Source: Tepidiformaceae bacterium
GTDB lineage: Bacteria > Chloroflexota > Dehalococcoidia > Tepidiformales > Tepidiformaceae
Direction: 5' to 3'
Assembly: GCA_958295975.1 (NCBI GenBank)
Contig: OY282446.1
Coordinates: 62,001-126,000, forward strand
DNA: 64,000 nucleotides
Each line of letters opens with the position of its first letter. The first letter of the stretch is position 1. The notes beneath the pieces were generated by a model. The model did no database searches. It was given only the letters and a program-made list of their open reading frames with translations, and was not told the DNA's origin. This document shows positions 36,819-44,218 of this stretch, piece by piece. The translations under genes were made by a program, and so were the position numbers.

Positions 36819-38801
36819 TCAGTCCGGGAACGACAGCCTCTCCCGCCATACCGTCTCAAATGTCGTCTCGCCATCCCTCTCTCCCAGGATATACTGACCC
36901 GTGGTCAGATACTCGATGTCGTAAGCTGGAAGATAGCGTAGCGCAACGCACGTATCATCCCGAATTTCCCCATACCGGTCAAAAGCAAAGTCGAGGTTCT
37001 CGAATCCGTGTTCCCTTCGCTCCGGGGGAAGGTCTTCAGTGCGAACCGGATAGATGTGCAAGGAAAACGACTTCGCCTCTTCGGTACAGGACTCTTTGAT
37101 ATAAATGAGCCGGGAATCATCAAGATAGATATTATATTCGGAGCGTATCACCGGATCGGATGCCAGAATGCGATCCAGTCCTTCAGCAAAAAGAGCGTGC
37201 ACGGGGAAATACAGGCGTCCCGTCCACACGGGTTCGAAAGTCTCCTGCCCATCCACTTCTCCCACAATATGCTGGCCGGTGGCCAGATGCGCAATATTGT
37301 AGGAAGGAAGAAAGCGCAACGCGATGCACATGCTGCTTTCAGTCCATCCGTATCGATCAAAATCAAAGTCGAAGTTCTCAAACCCATCTTCTTTTCTTTC
37401 TTCGGGCAGGTCATCAACTCGATCTGGAGAAATGTGCAGGAAAAATGGCTCCTCTTCTTCCTCACAGGATTCCTTGATGTAAATGAGCCGTGAATCATCA
37501 AGGTAAACATCATACCGGGAACGTATCACGGGTTCGGATGCCAAAATACGGTCTATCTCCGCGATGGACAATCGCATTCCGAAGGGCACGGGAGCGGCAT
37601 TCGGGTCAATCACATGGATTTCCCCGTCCAGTGTGACAAGGTAGAGCAAACCGTTCCGCTCGAGGATAGCGGTCGTGAGTGTATTTTCCGAATAAACGAC
37701 TGTCGGATTGAATGTTTCGTAGTCGAACCGTTCCACTACTCTTCTGGCGTCTTCCTCAATGTGAAGATACGCAACATAGACTCCATCTTCATTCGCATGC
37801 GTTGCAGTCGATGCCACTCCCTGCAGGATTGCCACGGGCTCAGTCACATTTGCATCAGGGGGAGCCTCGTTCGTTCCATACATGGGAAAGCCGTAGAATT
37901 CTCCCTCCCTGATTGCATTCAGTTCCTCCAGGTGTCCGGATTCTGCTATTCCATCCCCGACATCGTTGTCCGCGCCATAGATCGTTCCATCGGGCGCTAT
38001 GGAGATGCCGTATACGTTCCGTAATCCCCGTGCATAGATCTCAACACTCCCGGATGGATCTATACGCGCAATTACTCCCATTAAATCATGCCTTACCGAC
38101 ATATCCTCTAGCTGATCAACGTGATCTCCAAAGTATCGATGAGGGTATCCAATGGACACATACACGTAGTTACCATCGTTTGTCAGTCCGTTCGGACTAT
38201 GATCTCTACCTATTACTACAATTCTGTCCACGATCACTTGTTCAGTGTCAAGGTTCCCGGTCTCATCAATGCGATACGAAAAGATTCTGGCTGTGTATTG
38301 TGCAAGATGTTCCAGAAGTACATCATTTGGACGTCTGCTCATGAGTATTTTGCACCACGGGAGCACACGGAATCTGGCAGCTTCCAGCCTCTCCGCCTCG
38401 TCCCGGATACCCTGGCAGACGTTCCCCAGGTCCGTGACGTACAACCGGTCGCGCAGAACCGTCACGCCCTGTGGCATGCTCAATCCCGTCTTCACCGTCC
38501 GCAACTCCCCAGTCCTGACATTCAGGAGGCGTATGCGCCCCTCGAGATCCGTCAGGTACATGCGGTGATCGTCGAGCCAGGCGGCCGCCGTGAGCATGCC
38601 CCCCGGCGTCAACATGCCGCAGTAGCCGCCCCGTTCCAGGCAGCCCTCAGGCAACAGGGGTTCGGCTGCGAGCGCGGAAGCGGGCGGGGGCTCGTTCATG
38701 TCGCCGTTCCCGCCGCCGCAGGCGACAAGCAGCGCCGCCGCCAGAACGAAGGCCAACGCCCCACCGACGCGCACCGGGACGTGGCGCCGTGCGGCGCTCA
38801 T
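36819..38801 (-). CDS. Glucose/sorbosone-dehydrogenase-like beta-propeller lipoprotein with duplicated C-terminal module
   Basis: 660 residues. N-terminal lipoprotein signal (AALLVACGGGNGD; Cys about 28). About 70-430 is a beta-propeller of the soluble aldose/sorbosone dehydrogenase type: PQGVTVLRDRLYVTDLGN, NGLTNDGNYVYVSIGYP, GLRNVYGISIAPDGTIYGAD and ELNAIREGEFYGFPMYGT. The C-terminal about 230 residues are two copies of one module: DRILASEPVIRSRYDVYLD and DRILASDPVIRSEYNIYLD, each followed by an F-F-L-H-I/F-S-L-H-I segment, DLPEER.. or DLPPER.., and TGQHIV or TGQYIL. The first about 150 codons are GC-rich like the neighbours; the rest is clearly AT-richer. Start overlaps the VOC gene by 4 bases. 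Function unknown; a secreted sugar or PQQ-linked enzyme is possible. Confidence 0.78.
   Translation of the reverse strand: MSAARRHVPVRVGGALAFVLAAALLVACGGGNGDMNEPPPASALAAEPLLPEGCLERGGYCGMLTPGGMLTAAAWLDDHRMYLTDLEGRIRLLNVRTGELRTVKTGLSMPQGVTVLRDRLYVTDLGNVCQGIRDEAERLEAARFRVLPWCKILMSRRPNDVLLEHLAQYTARIFSYRIDETGNLDTEQVIVDRIVVIGRDHSPNGLTNDGNYVYVSIGYPHRYFGDHVDQLEDMSVRHDLMGVIARIDPSGSVEIYARGLRNVYGISIAPDGTIYGADNDVGDGIAESGHLEELNAIREGEFYGFPMYGTNEAPPDANVTEPVAILQGVASTATHANEDGVYVAYLHIEEDARRVVERFDYETFNPTVVYSENTLTTAILERNGLLYLVTLDGEIHVIDPNAAPVPFGMRLSIAEIDRILASEPVIRSRYDVYLDDSRLIYIKESCEEEEEPFFLHISPDRVDDLPEERKEDGFENFDFDFDRYGWTESSMCIALRFLPSYNIAHLATGQHIVGEVDGQETFEPVWTGRLYFPVHALFAEGLDRILASDPVIRSEYNIYLDDSRLIYIKESCTEEAKSFSLHIYPVRTEDLPPERREHGFENLDFAFDRYGEIRDDTCVALRYLPAYDIEYLTTGQYILGERDGETTFETVWRERLSFPD
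36822..37566 (-). repeat. Tandem duplication coding two about 120-residue C-terminal modules
   Basis: The 3' part of the lipoprotein gene consists of two in-frame copies (about 37180-37566 and 36822-37180) whose products align along their whole length (SRLIYIKESC occurs in both). The DNA copies have diverged, so the duplication is not recent. Confidence 0.8.
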
Positions 38802-39286
38802 TCGTCCGCGTAGTCGGGCATGGCCGCCGCCGCGCCCGCGCGCAGCTCCTCTTCGGAGACGGGCTCCATGCGCGCGATGAGCGCCCAGTGATGACCGAAG
38901 GGATCGCGCAGGCGTCCGTAGGCCGCGCCCCAGAACTGCCGCGCGAAGGGCATCGTCACCTCCGCGCCCGCGGCCACGGCGCGCTCCCAGAGGGCATCCG
39001 CCTCGCCGTCCTCCGCCTGCAGGTGGATGGTGACGGGGCTGCCGCCCAGCGCCTCCGGCGTGGACCCCTCCGACGGGTTCCCGGCAAAGTCGTCGGAGAG
39101 CATGATCACGCCGCCGTTGAGCTCGATTTCGGCGTGCATGATTTTGCGCCCGTCGGGCGTGAGGTTGCGCTCGCGCTCGACCGCGCCGAAGGCCCGCTCG
39201 TAGAAGGCGATGGCCGCCGCCGCGTCGGGCACCGTGAGGTAGGGCGTGACGGGCGGGTAGGGGAGCGGGGCGGATTCGCCGGACAA
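38798..39286 (-). CDS. VOC-family (glyoxalase/PhnB-like) protein
   Basis: 162 residues with the paired beta-alpha-beta-beta-beta modules of the vicinal oxygen chelate fold: TPYLTVPDAAAAIAFYERAFGA in the first half and TIHLQAEDGEADALWERAV, FWGAAYGRLRDPFGHHWAL in the second. PhnB-like members often lack a full metal set. It may act on a small substrate or bind a drug. TTG at 39286 is favoured by GGGAGG upstream. It overlaps the lipoprotein start by 4 bases, so the two share a transcript. Confidence 0.82.
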   Translation of the reverse strand: MSGESAPLPYPPVTPYLTVPDAAAAIAFYERAFGAVERERNLTPDGRKIMHAEIELNGGVIMLSDDFAGNPSEGSTPEALGGSPVTIHLQAEDGEADALWERAVAAGAEVTMPFARQFWGAAYGRLRDPFGHHWALIARMEPVSEEELRAGAAAAMPDYADE

Positions 39287-39414
39287 CGACGGGCCTCCCG
39301 TGCGGGTTGGCGACAGCGTACCGCGCGGGCCGCGAGCGCGCGAGCGCGGCGGGCGGATGGCCGTATGATGGGGGCGATGGCCGCGCCGCAGCCCCGCCCC
39401 CGCCGGAGCGCTCC

Positions 39415-40710
39415 GTGATCCCCCGCTATTCGCGCCCGCGCATGGCCGCCATCTGGAGCGAACGGGCGAAGTTCGAGCGCTGGCTCGAAGTCGAGATCGC
39501 CGTCTGCGAGGCGCGCGCGGAGGCGGACGAACTGCCCCGCGCGGACGCCGCCCGCATCCGCGAACGCGCCGCCTTCGACCTCGACCGCATCGCCGACTAC
39601 CTGGCCGTCACCCACCACGACATGACCGCCTTCCTGCGGTCGGTGGCGGATTCGCTGGGCGAGGAGTCGCGCCACGTCCACTACGGGCTGACCACGAACG
39701 ACGTGTGGGACACGGCCACGGCCCTGCAGCTGCGGGAGGCCAGCGACCTGCTGCTGGAGGGCGCGGAGCGGCTGACGGCGGCGCTGGAGCGGCTGGCGGT
39801 GGAGCACCGCGGGACGCTCTGCGCGGGGCGCACCCACGGCGTGCACGCGGAGCCCACCACCTTCGGCCTGAAGGTGGCCGTGTGGGTGGCGGAGATGCGG
39901 CGCAACGGCGCGCGGCTGCGGGCGGCGCGCGAGGCCGTGGCCGTGGGCGCCATCAGCGGCACGGTGGGCACGCACGCATCCATCGCCCCCGCCATCGAGG
40001 AGGCGGTCTGCGACGCCCTCGGCCTCGGCCTCGAGGAAGCGTCGACACAGGTGATCCAGCGCGACCGGCACGCGCAGTTCGTGGGCGCGCTGGCGCTCAC
40101 GGGGGCGTCCCTCGAGAAGTTCGCCACGGAGATTCGCGGCCTCCAGCGCACGGAGGTGCAGGAGGCGGAGGAGCCCTTCGCGGCGGGCCAGACGGGCTCC
40201 AGCGCCATGCCCCACAAGCGCAATCCGGAGAAGTGCGAGCGCATCACGGGGCTGGCGCGGGTGCTGCGCGGCCACGCCTCGACGGCGCTGGAGAACGTCG
40301 CCCTCTGGCACGAGCGCGACATCAGCCACTCCTCCACAGAGCGCATCGTGCTGCCCGACGCCTGCCTGCTGCTCGACTACATGCTGGCGCTCTTCACGGA
40401 CATCGCGGAGGGGCTCACGGTCCACCCGGATCGCATGCGGGAGAACCTGGAGCGCTCGCACGGGCTCGTCTTCTCGCAGCGCGTGCTGCTGGCGCTGATC
40501 GAACGGGGGCTCAGCCGCCAGCGGGCCTACGAGCTGGTGCAGCGCAACGCCATGGCCGCCGGGGAGCGGCGCGCGCCCTTCCTCGACCTGCTGCTGGCGG
40601 ACGCGGAGGTGACGGCGCTGCTGGATGCGGGGGAGCTGCGCGCGCTCTTCGACTACGGCTACTACCTGCGCCACGCGGGCGCCGCCTTCGAGCGGCTCGG
40701 CCTGGCGTGA
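39415..40710 (+). CDS. purB: Adenylosuccinate lyase
   Basis: 431 residues; catalyses two fumarate-releasing steps of purine synthesis (SAICAR to AICAR, and adenylosuccinate to AMP). The fumarase/aspartase-family signature GSSAMPHKRNPEKCE is present, with GLTTNDVWDTATALQL and RTHGVHAEPTTFG (catalytic His) upstream. The GTG at 39415 is favoured by GGAG upstream and by the usual N-terminal MIPRYSRPRMAAIWS; a TATGAT box is about 50 bases before it. It overlaps the next gene by GTGA. Confidence 0.94.
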   Translation: MIPRYSRPRMAAIWSERAKFERWLEVEIAVCEARAEADELPRADAARIRERAAFDLDRIADYLAVTHHDMTAFLRSVADSLGEESRHVHYGLTTNDVWDTATALQLREASDLLLEGAERLTAALERLAVEHRGTLCAGRTHGVHAEPTTFGLKVAVWVAEMRRNGARLRAAREAVAVGAISGTVGTHASIAPAIEEAVCDALGLGLEEASTQVIQRDRHAQFVGALALTGASLEKFATEIRGLQRTEVQEAEEPFAAGQTGSSAMPHKRNPEKCERITGLARVLRGHASTALENVALWHERDISHSSTERIVLPDACLLLDYMLALFTDIAEGLTVHPDRMRENLERSHGLVFSQRVLLALIERGLSRQRAYELVQRNAMAAGERRAPFLDLLLADAEVTALLDAGELRALFDYGYYLRHAGAAFERLGLA

Positions 40711-41510
40711 GCGCGGCGGCGGGCGCGCCGCGCGTGGGCGTGGGGGAAACGCTGCGCGCGGCGCTGGCGCTCATGCGCGACCACCCGCGCGAGACGATGG
40801 CGCCGCTGGCCCTCACGCAGGGGCCGGTCGCCGCCGTCACCGTCCTCGCCGGCATCGCGCTCTACGCCACCGCCTTCGCGGGCGAGCCGTATCCCGATGG
40901 CGGGCTGGCGGGCGCGAGCGGGGGCGCGCCGCTCGCCGCGCTGGTGACGCTGCAGGCAGCGGCGGCGGTGCTGGGGCTGGTGGGCGCGGGGGCCACGATC
41001 GTCTCCGTGGCCGCGCTGGCGAAGGGCCGCCCCATCGGCCTGCGCGAGGCCTTCGACCCCGCCTTCACGCGCCTCGGCCGCCTGATCGCGCTGGCCGCCA
41101 TCCTGCTGGTCGCGGGCGTGCTGCTCGCCGCGCTGATGACGCTGCAGGCGGCGGCGGCGGTGGTGGGGCTGGCGGCGCTCCCCTTCCTGCTGCCGCGCGT
41201 GGCCGTGGCCTTCCAGGCGCTCATGCTGGAGGACGCGGGCCCGCTGGAGGCGCTGCGCCGCAGCTGGCGGCTGACGCACGGGCACATGCTGCGGCTGCTC
41301 GGGATCCTGATCGCGGCCATCGTCATCCTCGCCGCCATCGCCTTCCTCGCGCCCACGGTGCCGGGGCCGGAGGAGGCGGGGCGGGGCGCGCGCATGGCCA
41401 TCGACGCCGCCATCCAGGCGCTGCAGACCGGACTCTTCATCCCCGCCGGGGCGTTTGCCCACGGCGCCGTCACGCTCTACTATCTTCGCATTCGGGAGGA
41501 TCAGCCGTGA
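40707..41510 (+). CDS. Integral membrane protein between purB and purC
   Basis: 267 residues with about six hydrophobic segments, including APLALTQGPVAAVTVLAGIAL and LGRLIALAAILLVAGVLLAAL. A repeated motif, TLQAAAAV, is found twice at matching places. The layout, with SWRLTHGHMLRLLGILI after a long amphipathic loop, resembles GDPD-type membrane domains and DUF7847-like proteins. The role is unknown. GTG at 40707 overlaps the purB stop, and its own end overlaps purC by 4 bases, so it is fully embedded in the pur operon. Confidence 0.72.
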   Translation: MSAAAGAPRVGVGETLRAALALMRDHPRETMAPLALTQGPVAAVTVLAGIALYATAFAGEPYPDGGLAGASGGAPLAALVTLQAAAAVLGLVGAGATIVSVAALAKGRPIGLREAFDPAFTRLGRLIALAAILLVAGVLLAALMTLQAAAAVVGLAALPFLLPRVAVAFQALMLEDAGPLEALRRSWRLTHGHMLRLLGILIAAIVILAAIAFLAPTVPGPEEAGRGARMAIDAAIQALQTGLFIPAGAFAHGAVTLYYLRIREDQP

Positions 41511-42409
41511 CGACCGAAACGGTACTGTCCACGGACCTGCCCGCACCGGTGAGGCGCGGCAAGGTGCGCGACATCTACGACCTGGGCGACCGGTTGTTGC
41601 TGGTCGCGACCGACCGCATCTCCGCGCTCGATCTGGTGCTGCCCACGCCCATCCCGCGCAAGGGCGAGATGCTCACGCGGCTCTCCGCCTGGTGGTTCGC
41701 GCGCATCGGCGAGGTGGTGCCCCACCACTTCATCGACGTGATCGACGCCGGCAACGCGGAGGCGCTGCTCCCCTTCCCCCTGCCCGCCGATTACCACGGG
41801 CGCTCGATGCTGGTGCGGAAGGCGCGGCGCCACGAGGCCGAGTGCATCGTGCGCGGCTACCTCTCCGGCTCCGGCTGGCGGGAGTACCGGCGCGACGGGG
41901 CCGTCTGCGGCATCGCCCTGCCCGAGGGGCTGGAGGAGTCGCAGCGGCTGCCGGAGCCCATCTTCACGCCCTCGACGAAGGCCGACGAGGGCCACGACGA
42001 GAACATCAGCTACGAGCGGCTGGAGGCGACCGTGGGGGCGGAGGCGGCGAACGCCATGCGCAAACGCAGCCTCGCCGTCTACGACTACGCCCACCGCGTG
42101 GCGCTGGAGCGCGGCGTCATCATCGCCGACACCAAGTTCGAGTTCGGGCTGCGCGACGAGGAGACGATCCTCATCGACGAGGCGCTGACGCCGGACAGCA
42201 GCCGCTTCTGGCCGCTGGACCGCTACGAGCCGGGGGGCTCCCAGCCGAGCCTCGACAAGGAGCCGGTGCGCGCCTGGCTGGTGGCCAGCGGCTGGCGCGA
42301 GGGCGACCCCGCGCCGGAGGTCCCGGACGACGTGGCGGCGGCCACCACGGAGCGCTACCTCGCCGTATACCGCACGCTCACGGGCGAGGACCTGCCCGCG
42401 TCCGCGTGA
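41507..42409 (+). CDS. purC: Phosphoribosylaminoimidazole-succinocarboxamide synthase (SAICAR synthetase)
   Basis: 300 residues; joins CAIR and aspartate with ATP in purine synthesis. GKVRDIYDLGDRLLLVATDR at the N terminus, RKARRHEAECIVRGYLSGSG, the TPSTKADEGHDENIS segment, then IADTKFEFGL and DEALTPDSSRFW (PDSSR signature). The GTG at 41507 has GGGAGGATC upstream. Its end overlaps purS by 4 bases. The length fits the long bacterial/yeast-like form. Confidence 0.95.
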   Translation: MTTETVLSTDLPAPVRRGKVRDIYDLGDRLLLVATDRISALDLVLPTPIPRKGEMLTRLSAWWFARIGEVVPHHFIDVIDAGNAEALLPFPLPADYHGRSMLVRKARRHEAECIVRGYLSGSGWREYRRDGAVCGIALPEGLEESQRLPEPIFTPSTKADEGHDENISYERLEATVGAEAANAMRKRSLAVYDYAHRVALERGVIIADTKFEFGLRDEETILIDEALTPDSSRFWPLDRYEPGGSQPSLDKEPVRAWLVASGWREGDPAPEVPDDVAAATTERYLAVYRTLTGEDLPASA

Positions 42410-42669
42410 GCCGCTTCCTCGCCTCCGTGGCGGTCACGCTCAAGCCCGCCGTGAACGACCCCGAGGGGCTGACCATCGCCTCCGCGCTGCACAGCCTCGG
42501 CTTCGCGGGCGTGGCCTCCGTGCGCGCGGGCAAGCTCTTCGAGATCGCCATCGAGGCGTCGAGCGCGGAGGAGGCGCGGACGATGGCGGAGGCCATGTGC
42601 GAGCGCCTGCTGGCCAACCCCGTGATGGAGCGCTACGCCTGCGCCATCGCGGAAGCGGAGCGCGCCTAG
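42406..42669 (+). CDS. purS: Phosphoribosylformylglycinamidine synthase, PurS subunit
   Basis: 87 residues; small subunit that bridges PurQ and PurL in FGAM synthase. It shows the short alpha/beta fold VTLKPAVNDPEGLTIASALHSLGF and VRAGKLFEIAIEA, typical of PurS. It begins with GTG inside the purC stop. purQ usually follows, but here the next DNA is an AT-rich insert (from about 42710), so purQ and purL must be elsewhere or were displaced. Confidence 0.92.
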   Translation: MSRFLASVAVTLKPAVNDPEGLTIASALHSLGFAGVASVRAGKLFEIAIEASSAEEARTMAEAMCERLLANPVMERYACAIAEAERA

Positions 42670-42726
42670 GGGTCAGGCGATGCGCGCCACGGCGGAGGGC
42701 GGGTAGACAGTGTCGGCACCCAGCAG

Positions 42727-42732
42727 TACACT
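42727..42732 (+). promoter_or_regulatory. TACACT -10 box, six bases before the AlbA_2 gene
   Basis: TACACT at 42727-42732, then six bases, then the GTG at 42739. This is the same leaderless spacing as at host genes, so the foreign-looking gene has a promoter suited to this host. Confidence 0.5.
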
Positions 42733-42738
42733 CCATTC

Positions 42739-43544
42739 GTGGTCCCTGAGGAGAGCAACATCGAAAAGCTGCTCGCAGCCAAGCGTGAGTCCCTGAATAT
42801 CGAGTACAAGGGATCTGCGCCGTGGGATAGCTTGTGCTACAAACTCATCAGGACTGTCATGGCCATGGCCAATACCCGACGCGGTGGGAACATTGTCATT
42901 GGAGTGGAGGATGGGACTTTCCATGCAGCCGGAGTGCATGACATTCACGGCAAAACTTTCCCGAGTGAAGAAAAATTTCTTGCGAAAGTGAATGCATTTT
43001 CCGACCCGCATGTCCAGTTTCAGTTTTCCAAGCAGACGCATGGTGGAAAAGATTTCTGGGTTGCTACAGTCCCGGAGTCTGATCATATTCCTGTTTTTTG
43101 CACTCGATCAGAAAAGAATATTCTCAAAAGAGGAGCTGTCTATGTTCGTTCGACTCGGATTCCAGAGACTGTGGCAATTCATTCTCCGACACCGGATGAT
43201 CTTCGAAATCTGATAGATTTAGCAGTACGAAAAAGAACTACTTCTTTCACTCGTCGAGCCACAACATCGGTGAATAAAGTTCTGACGGATGAAGATTGGA
43301 CTAAGGGAACAATCAGCCAGACTCCAACTATCACAATCCCTTATTTTGAGGAAGATAGCTATATATCCTTGCTGTTCCTGATTCCGTTGAGGTTGTTGAG
43401 ATCAAGCTGGGGGTCAATGATATGGATGATCTCACGAAAATCTCTGGCATAATCGACGGTGAAAAATGGAACATATGGACTTCTAATAATAAGCTGTTTT
43501 CCAGTGCTTATTCCGAGGGAACGGCCATTATCCGCGCACAATAG
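42739..43544 (+). pseudogene. AlbA_2 (Schlafen-like) domain protein, frameshifted
   Basis: The N-terminal about 150 residues are an AlbA_2-type putative nucleic-acid/ATP-binding domain: ESLNIEYKGSAPWDS, MANTRRGGNIVIGVEDG, VYVRSTRIPETV. The frame is open to a stop near 43452, but its last 32 residues look random. Moving to the -1 frame at a TATATAT run (43360-43366) gives coding-like sequence EEDSYILAVPDSVEVVEIK..., ending at TAG 43542-43544. Removing one AT unit restores a 267-residue protein. The region is AT-rich, unlike its GC-rich neighbours, so it was probably acquired. Whether the shift is a mutation, a phase-variable site or an assembly error is open. Some AlbA_2 proteins take part in phage defence. 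Confidence 0.72.
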
Positions 43545-43557
43545 TTGAAATATACGA

Positions 43558-43593
43558 TTAATCGCGAATGCCCTGCTTCCTCAGCTCGACCAT
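43558..43593 (-). pseudogene. Possible 5' stub of a protein-L-isoaspartate methyltransferase gene
   Basis: Minus-strand ATG at 43593 gives MVELRKQGIRD and a stop (TAA 43558-43560) at the exact place where the AT-rich insert begins. The peptide resembles the usual Pcm start (E. coli has QLRAQGIQD at the same place). A TAGGAT box lies six bases upstream. It is best read as the first codons of a gene cut off by the insert. Eleven residues cannot prove the family. Confidence 0.35.
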
Positions 43594-43599
43594 GACACC

Positions 43600-43605
43600 A
43601 TCCTA
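43600..43605 (-). promoter_or_regulatory. TAGGAT -10 box before the pcm-like stub
   Basis: Minus-strand TAGGAT, six bases, then ATG at 43593. The TAG of this box is also the stop codon of the phosphatase gene at 43603. Confidence 0.4.
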
Positions 43606-44214
43606 CCCTACGGCGTGCAGGTGGCAGGCGTCGTTGTGGCGCCGGATGACGGTGCGTCCGGCGGCGTCGCGCGCGAACTCCGTGATGGCGCAGTTCTCCA
43701 TGCGGAAGCGCAGGCGCGCCCCCGCGTCGCCGAAGGCAAGGCTCAGGGCCGCCGTGATGACGCCGCCGTGGGCGATGGCGACGGCGCGTTCCCCCGACGC
43801 CAGCAGGTCGTCCACGACCGCGGCCACGCGCGCCTCGAAGGCGTCCATGCCCTCCTCGCCGGGCAGCAGGGGGCGCTCGACGCCGTCGGCGCGCCCGCCG
43901 CTCCAGTCGGGGTAGCGCTCGTACACCTCGGCGGGCGTGAGGCCGCTGGCCTCGCCGAAGCCGTACTCCATCAGGCGCGCGTCCGCGGCGAGGGGCAGGC
44001 CGAGGGCGGCGGCGATGGTCTCCCCCGTGGCGCGGGCGCGCGCGAGGGGGCTGGCGACGACGCGCCCGACGCCGCCCTCGGCGCGCAGGCGTTCGGCCAC
44101 GGCGCGCGCCTGCGCGCGCCCCAGCACGGTCAGCGGCGGGTTCAGCTGGCCCTGGATGACGCCCGCGGCGTTGCCCTCGGACTGGCCGTGGCGCACGAGC
44201 AGGAGCGGCGCCAC
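43603..44214 (-). CDS. Histidine phosphatase family protein (phosphoglycerate mutase-like)
   Basis: 203 residues. Catalytic LVRHGQSEGNAAG at the N terminus, second-His VVASPLARARATGETI, MEYGFGEASGLTP, and AIAHGGVITAAL with the acid/His motif. These enzymes transfer or remove phosphate through a phospho-His; the group includes broad phosphatases, such as alpha-ribazole or sugar phosphatases. No enolase or pgm context here. It lies 4 bases after the large VWA gene and shares its transcript. Confidence 0.87.
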   Translation of the reverse strand: MAPLLLVRHGQSEGNAAGVIQGQLNPPLTVLGRAQARAVAERLRAEGGVGRVVASPLARARATGETIAAALGLPLAADARLMEYGFGEASGLTPAEVYERYPDWSGGRADGVERPLLPGEEGMDAFEARVAAVVDDLLASGERAVAIAHGGVITAALSLAFGDAGARLRFRMENCAITEFARDAAGRTVIRRHNDACHLHAVG

Positions 44215-44218
44215 GGCG

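Noticed and set aside
42670-42735. Start of purQ after purS
   Set aside because: ATG at 42680 gives only MRATAEGG and a stop. It does not match the usual PurQ start.
43545-43605. Direct repeats at the borders of the AlbA_2 insert
   Set aside because: The two borders share no visible repeat, unlike the 51.8 kb element.
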